A stretch of DNA of 64,000 nt from Paenibacillus montanisoli. GTDB taxonomy: Bacteria; Bacillota; Bacilli; Paenibacillales; Paenibacillaceae. A model generated the notes under the pieces. That model saw only the letters and a program-made list of their open reading frames with translations, did no database searches and was not told the DNA's origin. The position numbers and the translations under genes are program-made. This document shows positions 39,908-48,453 of the stretch, in pieces (position 1 is the stretch's first letter; every line of letters begins with the position of its first letter). The stretch is from the NCBI RefSeq assembly GCF_003268025.1, contig NZ_QLUW01000001.1, positions 1-64,000 of the forward strand. The letters run 5' to 3'.

Positions 39908-40747
39908 TTAACCGGTGCGTTCATTCGCGCGCGTCGTATAGACGAGCGGAAAGTGATCCCCGGTGAGCAGATCGCCGGGCTTCACCGAAACGAAGTTGTG
40001 CATCGGGTGATCGGCGTGCGGCTCATAGCGGGTATGGCCTGGCATATAGTGGACCGCGATGGCGCGGCGTTTCATGTCGGAGCGATTATGCGGACTGCCG
40101 TGCCACGTCAAACAATGATGGTACCCGACTTGCCCTTTTTTGATTTCGAACGGCACCGCTTCCACGACCGCGCCTTCGGGCAGCAGCTCCGGCTGTCTAT
40201 GGTACGGTTTGAAATCCTTTGAGCTCGCCAAGTATTTCTGGTGGTTTCCCCATTTGTGGCTGCCCGGCACCATCCACATGCTTCCGTTCTCGATGACGGC
40301 GTCATCAAGCGCCACCCAAGCGCTGACCAAATGCGCGGGCTGGATGATCGGCCACAGCGGGTGATCTTGGTGCCAGCCCGTAGGCCCCCCGGAGACGGGC
40401 GGTTTGTATTGGATCTGGTCATGCCAGATGCGGAGTTCGTCGGTCCGGCAGAGCTGCGCGATTTCTTCGCAGATACGAGAGTTGGCAGCGTGATTGAAGA
40501 AAGCATCGCTGGCCATCCAGATATTCACGATCTGAACGACCCGTTCGCTGACCGTCATTTTCATATTATCGTACAGGTTGCCGCCTTCCAGCATGTTATG
40601 GTTCAATACCGGCTTCTTGACGGTTCTGCCTTCCATGACGTCGTCGAGTTCGCGGCGAAGCGCTTTCACTTCTTCCTCGCCAAGCACGATATCCCCTTTA
40701 AGAAATCCGTTTCGGTCGAATTCTTCGATCTGGCTTTGAGTCAGCAT
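39908..40747 (-). CDS. Phytanoyl-CoA dioxygenase family protein
   Basis: 279 residues. Canonical metal site in GWHQDHPLWP (HxD), GSMWMVPGSHKWG, distal His in TWHGSPHNRSD and Arg in MKRRAIAVHY. Fe(II)/2-oxoglutarate hydroxylase, substrate unknown; related proteins act on ectoine, phytanoyl-CoA and natural products. GAGGTG precedes ATG. Divergent from the Opp-type transporter at 41240, with which it shares an intergenic region containing mirrored TGTATTTAGAA sites, so both may answer to one regulator. Confidence 0.88.
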   Translation of the reverse strand: MLTQSQIEEFDRNGFLKGDIVLGEEEVKALRRELDDVMEGRTVKKPVLNHNMLEGGNLYDNMKMTVSERVVQIVNIWMASDAFFNHAANSRICEEIAQLCRTDELRIWHDQIQYKPPVSGGPTGWHQDHPLWPIIQPAHLVSAWVALDDAVIENGSMWMVPGSHKWGNHQKYLASSKDFKPYHRQPELLPEGAVVEAVPFEIKKGQVGYHHCLTWHGSPHNRSDMKRRAIAVHYMPGHTRYEPHADHPMHNFVSVKPGDLLTGDHFPLVYTTRANERTG

Positions 40748-40773
40748 GCGGATTTCACCTCACAGGTTCGAAT

Positions 40774-40803
40774 TAGTATGATCAATGGTTTCATCATACT
40801 AAA
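40774..40803 (-). promoter_or_regulatory. 30-base dyad upstream of the dioxygenase gene
   Basis: TTAGTATGAT-N10-ATCATACTAA, a perfect 10-base-arm palindrome located 27-56 bases before the dioxygenase start. It contains TATGAT, a possible -10 on the minus strand. Either an operator or a leader hairpin. Confidence 0.55.
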
Positions 40804-41146
40804 CCTTTTTCGGCATGTATTTAGAATAAAAGGATGTAGATTTGCGATATTTCAATATTTATAGGTCGAATTAAAGGGCAACTTGTCGAACGGAGTAAAA
40901 TCTGGGAAAAACGCAAATATACCTTCTTTTTTTCTAAATACACGGGAATTGCCCGTTATGTATGATGAGAGCGCAATCATTCCTGCAGCTTGGGCGAGTT
41001 CTTATAAAGGAAAATCAAACGGGAACGTGCCGATGAGGCACTTCTGACAAAGGGGTTGATTGGTCGGACACGCTGTTTTTCCGGTCGTTCCGCAGGTTTG
41101 CACAAACTTATATATATAAGTGGAACGGTCGTCTGCCAACTTTTTA

Positions 41147-41160
41147 TGTAAACGCTTACC
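41147..41160 (+). promoter_or_regulatory. cre-like catabolite control site
   Basis: TGTAAACGCTTACC matches the CcpA cre consensus TGWAANCGNTNWCA at 13 of 14 positions. About 80 bases before the binding-protein gene. Confidence 0.55.
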
Positions 41161-41239
41161 AAGTTCTGATGAGAGGGGCAGCGTTGCTTTAGAAAGCTGG
41201 TTTGCATGGTACACCAAACTTACGGGTTGGAGGATGACT

Positions 41240-43252
41240 ATGAGAAAACAGAGGAACAGAACGCTCTCGCGGCTGCTTGCCGTAACGCTTGTGCTGTCGG
41301 CCTTCTTAAGCGCATGCGAGAGCGGAAGCGGCGGAGGCACCGACATCGGGGCTGTCAATAGCACGACCGAGGGTACGGACAACGCCGGAAATTCCGGAAA
41401 TACGAATGCGAAAGAAGAAAATACGAGTCAGGAGAACGATTCGAATTCAACGACTGCGGAACCCGCACCGGCGGAGCTGACCGAGTTCAAGCAGGCGCCC
41501 ATGCTTGACAGCTTCTCGGTTCCCTTGAAGGATCGTCTGCCTGCGGACTATAAGATTACGAACGAAATGCCGAAGGAGCTGCTGAATTACGAGATCGGAA
41601 CCTACGGCGGCACGCTCCGCACGGTTACCTCGGTCGTCGATTGGGATGCGGACGTATTCATCATGAACGACGAGGCGCTGCTGAACACGCCCGGCCTTCT
41701 TGGCCAGGAAGTCACGGGCAACGTGCTAAAGAGTTACGAGATGAGCAGTGACGAGAAAACGTTCACGTTCCAAATGCGCAAAGGCCTCAAATGGTCGGAC
41801 GGCCAGCAGGTGACGACCGATGACGTCAAATTCACCGTCGAGGATGTCCTATTCAACAAGGAGCTTACGCCGATCTTTCCCGCTTGGTTGAACGCGGCGG
41901 GCGACCCGAACGGCAAGCCGTTCACCTTCGAGCTTGTCGACGAATATACCTTCAAGCTGAGCTTCGATCAGCCGTATGGCGGCTTCTTATTGAGCCTTGC
42001 GGTGCAGGGATGGCGCGGGTATAGCGATTTGCTGAAGCCGGCGCACTATTTGAAGAAATTCCACAAGAAATATACGGATATCGCTACGCTGGAGCCGGAT
42101 ATGAAGAAAGCCGGATTCAAGAAGGGCGAGTGGGTGAACCTGTTCAACGACAAGGACATCACGAACTGGGAGCTCACGAATCCCAAGTCCATCGGATTCC
42201 CGGTGCTCTATCCGTGGATGCTGACGAAGAAGACGAACACGACGGCAACCTTCGAACGCAACCCGTACTACTTTAAGGTTGACCCTGAAGGCAATCAGCT
42301 GCCATATATCGATAAAATCCAGAGCACGCTCGTGCAGGACATCGAGATGGTCACGCTGAAGACGATCGCCGGCGAAGTGGACTTCTCCCGCGAATCGGCG
42401 TCTCTGGTCAAGATGCCGCTGTACCGAGAGAACGAGAACAAAGGTTTTAAAGCGCTGCTTAGCAACCTGCACGTTTCGCCGACCGACATTTTCCTGAACA
42501 TGACCCACAAAGACAAGAACTGGTCGACGGTGGTGAACGATGTGCGGTTCCGCAAGGCGCTGAGCCTCGCATTGGATCGAAACGAAATCATCGATTCGAT
42601 TTATTACGGGTTTGCCGAGCCGAACGAATGGCAGGATTCAACGTACGACGTTGACGCAGCCAACAAGCTTCTCGACGAAATGGGCATGACGAAGGGCTCC
42701 GACGGTTTCCGTACCGGGCCGGACGGCAAGAAATTCACGATTCCGATCGAAGTCGGCGCACAGGCGCCCGATATCGTGCCGATGACCGAGCTCGTCGTCG
42801 AAATGTGGAAACAGCTGGGCCTCGACGTCACGATGAAGAAGATTGACGGGGCGCTGTGGGGCAAGCGCAACGAAGCGAACGACCTGAAGGCCACCGTCAT
42901 TTGGGCGGCCGACCCGATGTGGTATTACGGCGATTGGGGACAAGGGATCTGGGGACCTGCCTGGAATTTGCACCGTTCCTCCGGAGGAACGAAAGGCGTC
43001 AAGCCGCCGGCCGAAGTCGAGGCTTTCTACCAGAGCGTTTCCAAGGCGGCCGTCGCCAATCCGCAGAACGCCAAGGCAGTTGTCGACAATGAAATCAAGA
43101 AGGCGCTCGGCGAAAACTACTACTTCATCGTTCCGCTACAGAACGTGAAGCAGCCGCTGATCGTGAACGAGAAGCTGCGCAATGTCGGAAACGAGAACGC
43201 GCTTGCAGTCGCAACCGATTACGCCGGCGAGCAATTGTTCTTCGCCAAGTAA
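41240..43252 (+). CDS. Family-5 ABC transporter substrate-binding lipoprotein
   Basis: 670 residues. Lipobox LSAC (Cys26), long Asn/Thr/Glu linker, then the SBP_bac_5 fold (GTYGGTLR; LNTPGLLGQEVTGNV; FQMRKGLKWSDGQQVTTDDV; DVRFRKALSLALDRNEI). Such proteins bind peptides or oligosaccharides. The sugar-type regulators around it favour an oligosaccharide, which is inference. ATG 41240 follows GGAGG by 6 bases (ATG 41234 also possible). First gene of an operon of at least eight genes. Confidence 0.92.
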   Translation: MRKQRNRTLSRLLAVTLVLSAFLSACESGSGGGTDIGAVNSTTEGTDNAGNSGNTNAKEENTSQENDSNSTTAEPAPAELTEFKQAPMLDSFSVPLKDRLPADYKITNEMPKELLNYEIGTYGGTLRTVTSVVDWDADVFIMNDEALLNTPGLLGQEVTGNVLKSYEMSSDEKTFTFQMRKGLKWSDGQQVTTDDVKFTVEDVLFNKELTPIFPAWLNAAGDPNGKPFTFELVDEYTFKLSFDQPYGGFLLSLAVQGWRGYSDLLKPAHYLKKFHKKYTDIATLEPDMKKAGFKKGEWVNLFNDKDITNWELTNPKSIGFPVLYPWMLTKKTNTTATFERNPYYFKVDPEGNQLPYIDKIQSTLVQDIEMVTLKTIAGEVDFSRESASLVKMPLYRENENKGFKALLSNLHVSPTDIFLNMTHKDKNWSTVVNDVRFRKALSLALDRNEIIDSIYYGFAEPNEWQDSTYDVDAANKLLDEMGMTKGSDGFRTGPDGKKFTIPIEVGAQAPDIVPMTELVVEMWKQLGLDVTMKKIDGALWGKRNEANDLKATVIWAADPMWYYGDWGQGIWGPAWNLHRSSGGTKGVKPPAEVEAFYQSVSKAAVANPQNAKAVVDNEIKKALGENYYFIVPLQNVKQPLIVNEKLRNVGNENALAVATDYAGEQLFFAK

Positions 43253-43268
43253 GATCAGGATCGGCATC

Positions 43269-43303
43269 GCCCAGGAGAACGGCAGCACGCATGCCGCCTG
43301 GGC
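43269..43303 (+). terminator. Intercistronic hairpin after the family-5 binding protein
   Basis: GCCCAGG...CCTGGGC outer stem with inner CGGCA/TGCCG, no strong T-tract. Similar in position to hairpins at 14001 and 59652. Confidence 0.6.
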
Positions 43304-43339
43304 TTTGCCGTTTGAGAAATCCTCGAGAGGAGGGAGCGC

Positions 43340-44338
43340 ATGCTCAATTACATTGGCTATCGGGTGCTCCAGCTGATTCCGCTGCTGATCGCGATCAGCA
43401 TCATCGTGTTTTTCATTATCCAGCTGCCGCCCGGCGATTTTCTATCCACGTATATCCAGCAGCTTGAATTGTCCGGCACGAAAGTGGATGCCGGCATGAT
43501 TCTGAACTTGGAGCGGCAGTACGGACTGGATCAGCCGTTCATTGTCCAGTACCTCGTCTGGATCAAAAACATCATCGTGGACGGCGATCTGGGACGCTCG
43601 TTCCAGTGGAATAAGCCGGTATCCGAGGTGCTTGGGGACAGGCTTATGCTGACGATGGTCATCTCGGTCATCTCGCTGATTTTCGTCTGGATCATCGCGA
43701 TTCCGATCGGCATTTATTCCGCCGTGAAGCAGTATTCGATTCTCGATTACGTGTTCACGTTCATCGGCTTCATCGGGCTCGCCGTTCCGGGATTCCTTAT
43801 CGCCCTGGTTGTCCTGTATTTCGTATTCGTCAATACCGGCGTCTCGTTAAGCGGCCTATTCTCGCCGGAATACGTGGATGCGCCTTGGAGCATGGCCAAG
43901 GTCATGGATATGCTGCCCCGGCTGGTCCTGCCGGTCGTCATTATCGGCATGTCCGGCACGGCCGGCCTGATCCGCGTCATGAGAGGCATGCTCCTTGACG
44001 AGCTCTCCAAACAATACGTGATCACCGCCCGCGCCAAGGGGGTTGAAAGCACGAAGCTCCTGTTCAAATACCCGGTCCGCATGGCGATCAATCCGCTCAT
44101 CAGCACCATCGGGTGGACGCTGCCCGCGCTGATCTCCGGCGAAGCGATCGTGTCCATCGTCATGAATCTGCCGACGACCGGGCCGATCCTGCTTAGGGCG
44201 TTAATGTTTCAGGATATGTATCTTGCGGGCAGCTTCCTGCTGATCGTAAGCGTGCTGACCGTTATCGGAACGTTAATATCCGACATACTGCTCGCGTGGC
44301 TGGATCCGCGCATCCGCTTTGGGGGGGTTGCCGATTGA
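43340..44338 (+). CDS. Dipeptide/oligosaccharide ABC transporter permease (DppB type)
   Basis: 332 residues, six membrane spans, N-terminal IGYRVLQLIPLLIAISIIVF and EAA-like loop (ITARAKGVESTKLLFKYPVR), C-terminal WLDPRIRFG. Channel half with the product of 44335. GGAGGG precedes ATG. Ends in a 4-base overlap with the next gene. Confidence 0.93.
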   Translation: MLNYIGYRVLQLIPLLIAISIIVFFIIQLPPGDFLSTYIQQLELSGTKVDAGMILNLERQYGLDQPFIVQYLVWIKNIIVDGDLGRSFQWNKPVSEVLGDRLMLTMVISVISLIFVWIIAIPIGIYSAVKQYSILDYVFTFIGFIGLAVPGFLIALVVLYFVFVNTGVSLSGLFSPEYVDAPWSMAKVMDMLPRLVLPVVIIGMSGTAGLIRVMRGMLLDELSKQYVITARAKGVESTKLLFKYPVRMAINPLISTIGWTLPALISGEAIVSIVMNLPTTGPILLRALMFQDMYLAGSFLLIVSVLTVIGTLISDILLAWLDPRIRFGGVAD

Positions 44339-45501
44339 ATACCGCAGTACCGACGAAAGCGGTCAAGAAAAGATGGTTCCGTCTCGGAAGAGTTCCGCAG
44401 GCGGTCGAAACGGATGAGGCTTACGAAGTGGCTTCCCAGTGGAAGCTGATGTGGTGGAAATTCAAGAAGCACAAGATCGCCATGGCCGCGGGGGTCGTTC
44501 TCGTCCTGTTTTACATGTCTGCGCTGTTTTGCGAGTTTCTGTCGCCGCATCTGCCGCTAGACCGGTATACCTCCTATAAGAACGCGCCTCCGCAGACGCT
44601 CCACTTCTACGATAAAGAGTCGGGCTTCAGCCTGCGGCCATTCGTCTACGACATGAAAATGAAGGTCAACGAGCAAACGTTCCTCCGAACGTTTCAGCCC
44701 GATACGTCCAAGAAATATTACATCCACTTCTTCGTCAAGGGTCCGGAATATAGGATGTGGGGGCTGTTCAAGACCGATATCCATTTGTTCGGGACAAAGG
44801 ATATGCGTGCTCCGCTATTCCTCGCCGGAACGGACGACCTCGGACGCGATCTGCTTTCCCGCATGATATACGGCGGCCGGATCTCGCTCTCCTTCGGGGT
44901 GCTGGGCATCGTGCTGACGCTCATTCTCGGGCTGCTGCTCGGCGGCTTGTCCGGCTATCTCGGGGGCGTAACCGATACGATCGTGCAGCGGTCGATCGAC
45001 CTGCTGATCTGCATTCCGACCATTCCTTTATGGATGGCGCTGTCCGCCGCGCTTCCGAGGGACTGGTCGGCGCTGGAAATCTATTTCGGCATGGTGATCA
45101 TCTTCTCGATTATCGGATGGACCGGACTGGCGCGCGTAGTACGGGGCAAAATCCTGTCGCTGCGCGAAGAGGACTTCACGATGGCGGCGCGGCTCGCCGG
45201 CGCGAGCGACCTTCGGATCATCCGCAAGCATCTGCTGCCGTCGTTCGCCAGCTATACGATCGTTACGGTTACGTTGTCAATCCCGGCGACGATACTCGGG
45301 GAGACGGCGCTTAGTTTCCTCGGGATCGGGCTTGCTCCGCCGGTCGTCAGCTGGGGGGTCTTGCTGCAGGATTCGCAGAACCTGGAGACGCTGGCCCACC
45401 ATCCTTGGCTGCTATGGCCCGCGGCGCTGATCATCGTCACCGTATTGATGTTCAATTTTCTGGGTGACGGGCTTCGGGACGCAGCAGATCCCTACAAATA
45501 A
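44335..45501 (+). CDS. Dipeptide/oligosaccharide ABC transporter permease (DppC type)
   Basis: 388 residues, longer than typical DppC because of an extracytoplasmic insertion (about residues 75-160) between the first and second spans. EAA loop in FTMAARLAGASDLRIIRKHLLP; LGDGLRDAADP end. TTG start at 44335 overlaps the stop of the first permease (TTGA) and has a GGGGGGG run upstream; an earlier GTG at 44296 is less likely. Confidence 0.9.
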   Translation: MNTAVPTKAVKKRWFRLGRVPQAVETDEAYEVASQWKLMWWKFKKHKIAMAAGVVLVLFYMSALFCEFLSPHLPLDRYTSYKNAPPQTLHFYDKESGFSLRPFVYDMKMKVNEQTFLRTFQPDTSKKYYIHFFVKGPEYRMWGLFKTDIHLFGTKDMRAPLFLAGTDDLGRDLLSRMIYGGRISLSFGVLGIVLTLILGLLLGGLSGYLGGVTDTIVQRSIDLLICIPTIPLWMALSAALPRDWSALEIYFGMVIIFSIIGWTGLARVVRGKILSLREEDFTMAARLAGASDLRIIRKHLLPSFASYTIVTVTLSIPATILGETALSFLGIGLAPPVVSWGVLLQDSQNLETLAHHPWLLWPAALIIVTVLMFNFLGDGLRDAADPYK

Positions 45502-45513
45502 GGAGGCCAAGCG

Positions 45514-46590
45514 ATGAGTATCGAGATGCCGAACCGGAACCGGCCTCTGGCCGCGTCCATCCAAGACAAAGACGTTATCCTTCAGGCGAACAACCTGAAG
45601 GTGCATTTCCATCTGGACGAAGGAAGGCTCAAATCCGTTGACGGCGTAGACCTGATCATCCGCAAAGGGAAGACGCTGGGCATCGTCGGCGAGAGCGGCT
45701 GCGGCAAGAGCGTCACCTCGCAGGCGCTGCTCCGGATCGTGCCGAAGCCGGGCCAGGTGGAAGGCGAAATTCTGCTTAAGCGAAATGGCGGCGAAGAGAC
45801 GGCAGAGGTCGTCGATTTGGTGAAGCTGGAAGCGGACGGCAAGGAGATCCGCGACGTAAGGGGCGGAGAGATCGCCATGATCTTTCAAGAGCCGATGAAG
45901 GCGTTCTCGCCCATTCACACGATCGGCGACCAGATCATGGAAGCCATCCTGCTGCATCGGACGAAAGACAAGAAAGAGGCGCGGGAGATCGGGCTCGAGA
46001 CGCTCGCCAGCGTCGGCATGTCGAACCCGAAGCAGCGGCTTGACGAGTATCCCCACCAGCTGTCCGGCGGCATGCGGCAGCGGGCGATGATCGCCATGGC
46101 GCTCGCCTCGCACCCGAAAATTCTGATCGCGGACGAACCGACGACGGCGCTTGACGTAACCGTACAGGCCCAGGTGTTGACCTTGATCAACGAGCTTAAG
46201 GAAAAGCTCAACACGTCGGTCGTGTTCATCACGCACGACCTTGGCGTTATTGCCGAAATGTCCGACGAGGTGGCGGTTATGTATCTCGGCAAGGTCGTCG
46301 AGTATACGGATGTCGACACGCTGTTCTACGGCCCGCGCCACCCATACACGAAGGCGCTGCTCAATTCCATTCCGTCCGTGACGAACCGGAATACGCGTCT
46401 CGAATCGATCGAGGGTACGGTCCCGTATCCCATGAACCTTCCCGAAGGGTGCGGATTCTACTCCCGATGCCCGAAGGCGCAGTCAGGCGTATGCAACGCG
46501 GCGGATATCCCGCTCATCAAGGTGAGAGACAACCATTACGTGCGCTGTCTCTTCGCCGAAGACCAGAATACCGGAGGTGAGGGGCAATGA
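45514..46590 (+). CDS. Oligopeptide-type ABC transporter ATPase (OppD/DppD type)
   Basis: 358 residues. Walker A GESGCGKS, signature LSGGMRQR, Walker B ILIADEPTTALD, and the C-terminal oligopeptide-ATPase extension with Cys-rich segment (EGCGFYSRCPKAQSGVC) of the kind that holds an iron-sulfur cluster in some family members. Overlaps the next ATPase gene by 4 bases (ATGA). Confidence 0.94.
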   Translation: MSIEMPNRNRPLAASIQDKDVILQANNLKVHFHLDEGRLKSVDGVDLIIRKGKTLGIVGESGCGKSVTSQALLRIVPKPGQVEGEILLKRNGGEETAEVVDLVKLEADGKEIRDVRGGEIAMIFQEPMKAFSPIHTIGDQIMEAILLHRTKDKKEAREIGLETLASVGMSNPKQRLDEYPHQLSGGMRQRAMIAMALASHPKILIADEPTTALDVTVQAQVLTLINELKEKLNTSVVFITHDLGVIAEMSDEVAVMYLGKVVEYTDVDTLFYGPRHPYTKALLNSIPSVTNRNTRLESIEGTVPYPMNLPEGCGFYSRCPKAQSGVCNAADIPLIKVRDNHYVRCLFAEDQNTGGEGQ

Positions 46591-47645
46591 GCGTGCGAGA
46601 AGCCGATCTTGGACGAGGCCATGATGCCGTACAGGGAGACGTGATTTTGAACGTACAGTCGCTGAAAAAATATTTTCCGATCAAAAAAGGCTTTCTCCAG
46701 AAGACGGTGGGGTACGTCAAGGCCGTAGACGATGTAAGCTTCTATATCCGGGAAGGCGAAACGTTCGGGCTTGTCGGCGAATCCGGATGCGGAAAGACGA
46801 CGCTCGGCCGCTGCGTGCTGCGCGCGATCGAGCCGACGGAAGGATCGACGGTGTTCAAGGACCGTGAAGGCCGCGTAAGCGACCTTAATGAGCTGGATAA
46901 CAAGGAGCTGCGCAAGCTCCGCAGGGACATCCAGCTGATTTTCCAGGATCCATATTCTTCCCTCAATCCCAGGATGACCGTTCAAAACATCGTGGCGGAG
47001 CCGCTTATCTGCAACGGGATTGCGCATGGCGACGAGCTCCGGAGCCGGGTCCGCCAGCTCATCGAAATGGTAGGGTTAAACAGCCGTCACATGGACCGGT
47101 ATCCGCACGCGTTCAGCGGCGGCCAGCGCCAGCGGATCGGCATCGCCCGCGCGCTTGCGACGAATCCGCGTTTCGTCGTCTGCGACGAGGCGGTCAGCGC
47201 GCTGGACGTGTCCGTGCAGGCCCAGATTCTGAATTTGCTGCAGGATTTGCAGCGACAGCTCAGCCTCAGCTACTTGTTTATTTCGCACGACCTGGGCGTC
47301 ATTCAGCATATATCCGACCGCGTTGGCGTCATGTACGTCGGCCGGATGGTGGAGACGGCGCGGACCGAGGATTTGTTCCGAAGACCGCGCCATCCTTATA
47401 CCGAAGCGCTTCTCTCCGCCAAGCCGGTACCGGATCCGCGCAGGAAGTCCGAACGGATCGTCCTGCAGGGGGAGGTCGCCAATCCCGCCAAACCGCCGTC
47501 GGGCTGCTATTTCCATCCGCGCTGCCCGTACGCGCAGGAGATATGCAAGCTGCAGAAGCCGGAGTGGCGTAAAGTCGGAGAGGACCATTTCGTCGCGTGT
47601 CACCTTGCCGATGAGCTGACGCTCCAGGGAGCGATCGGATCATGA
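46587..47645 (+). CDS. Oligopeptide-type ABC transporter ATPase (OppF/DppF type)
   Basis: 352 residues. Walker A GESGCGKTT, Q-loop region LIFQDPYSSLNPR, signature FSGGQRQR, Walker B VVCDEAVSALD, and C-terminal Cys cluster (SGCYFHPRCPYAQEICKL). Walker B acidic residue pair is DE-A, as in OppF. Second motor subunit of the importer. Overlaps both neighbours by ATGA. Confidence 0.94.
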   Translation: MSVREADLGRGHDAVQGDVILNVQSLKKYFPIKKGFLQKTVGYVKAVDDVSFYIREGETFGLVGESGCGKTTLGRCVLRAIEPTEGSTVFKDREGRVSDLNELDNKELRKLRRDIQLIFQDPYSSLNPRMTVQNIVAEPLICNGIAHGDELRSRVRQLIEMVGLNSRHMDRYPHAFSGGQRQRIGIARALATNPRFVVCDEAVSALDVSVQAQILNLLQDLQRQLSLSYLFISHDLGVIQHISDRVGVMYVGRMVETARTEDLFRRPRHPYTEALLSAKPVPDPRRKSERIVLQGEVANPAKPPSGCYFHPRCPYAQEICKLQKPEWRKVGEDHFVACHLADELTLQGAIGS

Positions 47646-47953
47646 GCCCTCTTATCGGCGCGATCATGCTCTACCTTGTGGCGTTGATGGCCTTCATGTT
47701 CGGCACGGTAGTGTTCATCCGCTATGCGGTCAACCGAGCGATCGGGCAGAAGCACCGGCTGCTGGAGGAGATCATGGAAACCGGCAAGCTGCCGCAGGTC
47801 TGGTTGGACGGGGCGATGCGGCCCTCGGAAACGGAGAAGCAGGTAAAGAGTCTGGCGACCTATGTTCGCAAGACGAGGCTGGTCGATAGCGAAGAGACCC
47901 GCACGCTGCTGCTTACAAGGCTGGAGAACGCAAGATCGCTCGGAAAGGAATAA
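47642..47953 (+). CDS. Unknown small membrane protein coupled to the importer (103 aa)
   Basis: 103 residues, not recognised. One membrane span at the start (about 4-28) with no signal-peptidase site, then a soluble, charged helical region (KHRLLEEIMETGKLPQ; SETEKQVKSLATYVRKTRLV). ATG overlaps the OppF stop (ATGA), so it is co-translated with the transporter. May be an accessory or regulatory subunit. Confidence 0.75.
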   Translation: MSPLIGAIMLYLVALMAFMFGTVVFIRYAVNRAIGQKHRLLEEIMETGKLPQVWLDGAMRPSETEKQVKSLATYVRKTRLVDSEETRTLLLTRLENARSLGKE

Positions 47954-47958
47954 CGCAT

Positions 47959-48453
47959 ATGGATCCCTATCTAAGGCAGGAGAAGCGAAAAGCCAACGCC
48001 GCTTTTCTTTCATGGCTGCTCGTCCTCATACCGTCGCTGCTCGCATTGCTGTTGTGGTTGTCGCTCCAGCGGGTAGTAGATATTATGCTCGTCGTGAGCA
48101 GCGTCAGCACATGGTCGTGGGATGCGATCAAGACGTTCGCGTTTATCGGCTTCGGCCTCGTATGGCTGGCTGCCGTTTTTCTCATGCAGAACTTGCTGTA
48201 CAGAAGCGCGCTCCGAGGCATGCTGATCAGCCGGATCCTGCAGTTGAGCGCGCTTCTTCTGGGGCTGCTGGCGTGCAGCCAAGCGATCCGCTATCCGCTC
48301 GGCGAGGCGGAGGTATCGATCCGTTCGGTTCTTCCGGTTGTTCTCGAGGCAGTGCTTGCCGCCGCGTTATACGCGCTCTACAGGTACGCACGCGCGCGAT
48401 GGACAGCCAGCTCCGCCCTTGCGGACGAACCTCCTCCAAAAAGGAGGATTTAA
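47959..48453 (+). CDS. Unknown four-span membrane protein coupled to the importer (164 aa)
   Basis: 164 residues, not recognised. Basic start (DPYLRQEKRKANAA) and four predicted spans (about 17-38, 55-80, 86-105, 118-140), then a short cytoplasmic Pro/Arg-rich tail. Lies 5 bases after the preceding gene, and its stop overlaps the start of the regulator (TAATG). Likely works with the 47642 product in the membrane. Confidence 0.75.
   Translation: MDPYLRQEKRKANAAFLSWLLVLIPSLLALLLWLSLQRVVDIMLVVSSVSTWSWDAIKTFAFIGFGLVWLAAVFLMQNLLYRSALRGMLISRILQLSALLLGLLACSQAIRYPLGEAEVSIRSVLPVVLEAVLAAALYALYRYARARWTASSALADEPPPKRRI

Larger units (their letters stand above)
40748..41239. other. Divergent intergenic region, about 490 bases
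   Basis: Holds a 10-base-arm dyad (40774-40803), mirrored TGTATTTAGAA (40817-40827) and TTCTAAATACA (40932-40942), the palindrome ACTTATATATATAAGT (41106-41121) and a cre-like site (41147-41160). No gene above noise was seen. Probably the control region for both the dioxygenase and the transporter operon. Confidence 0.6.
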
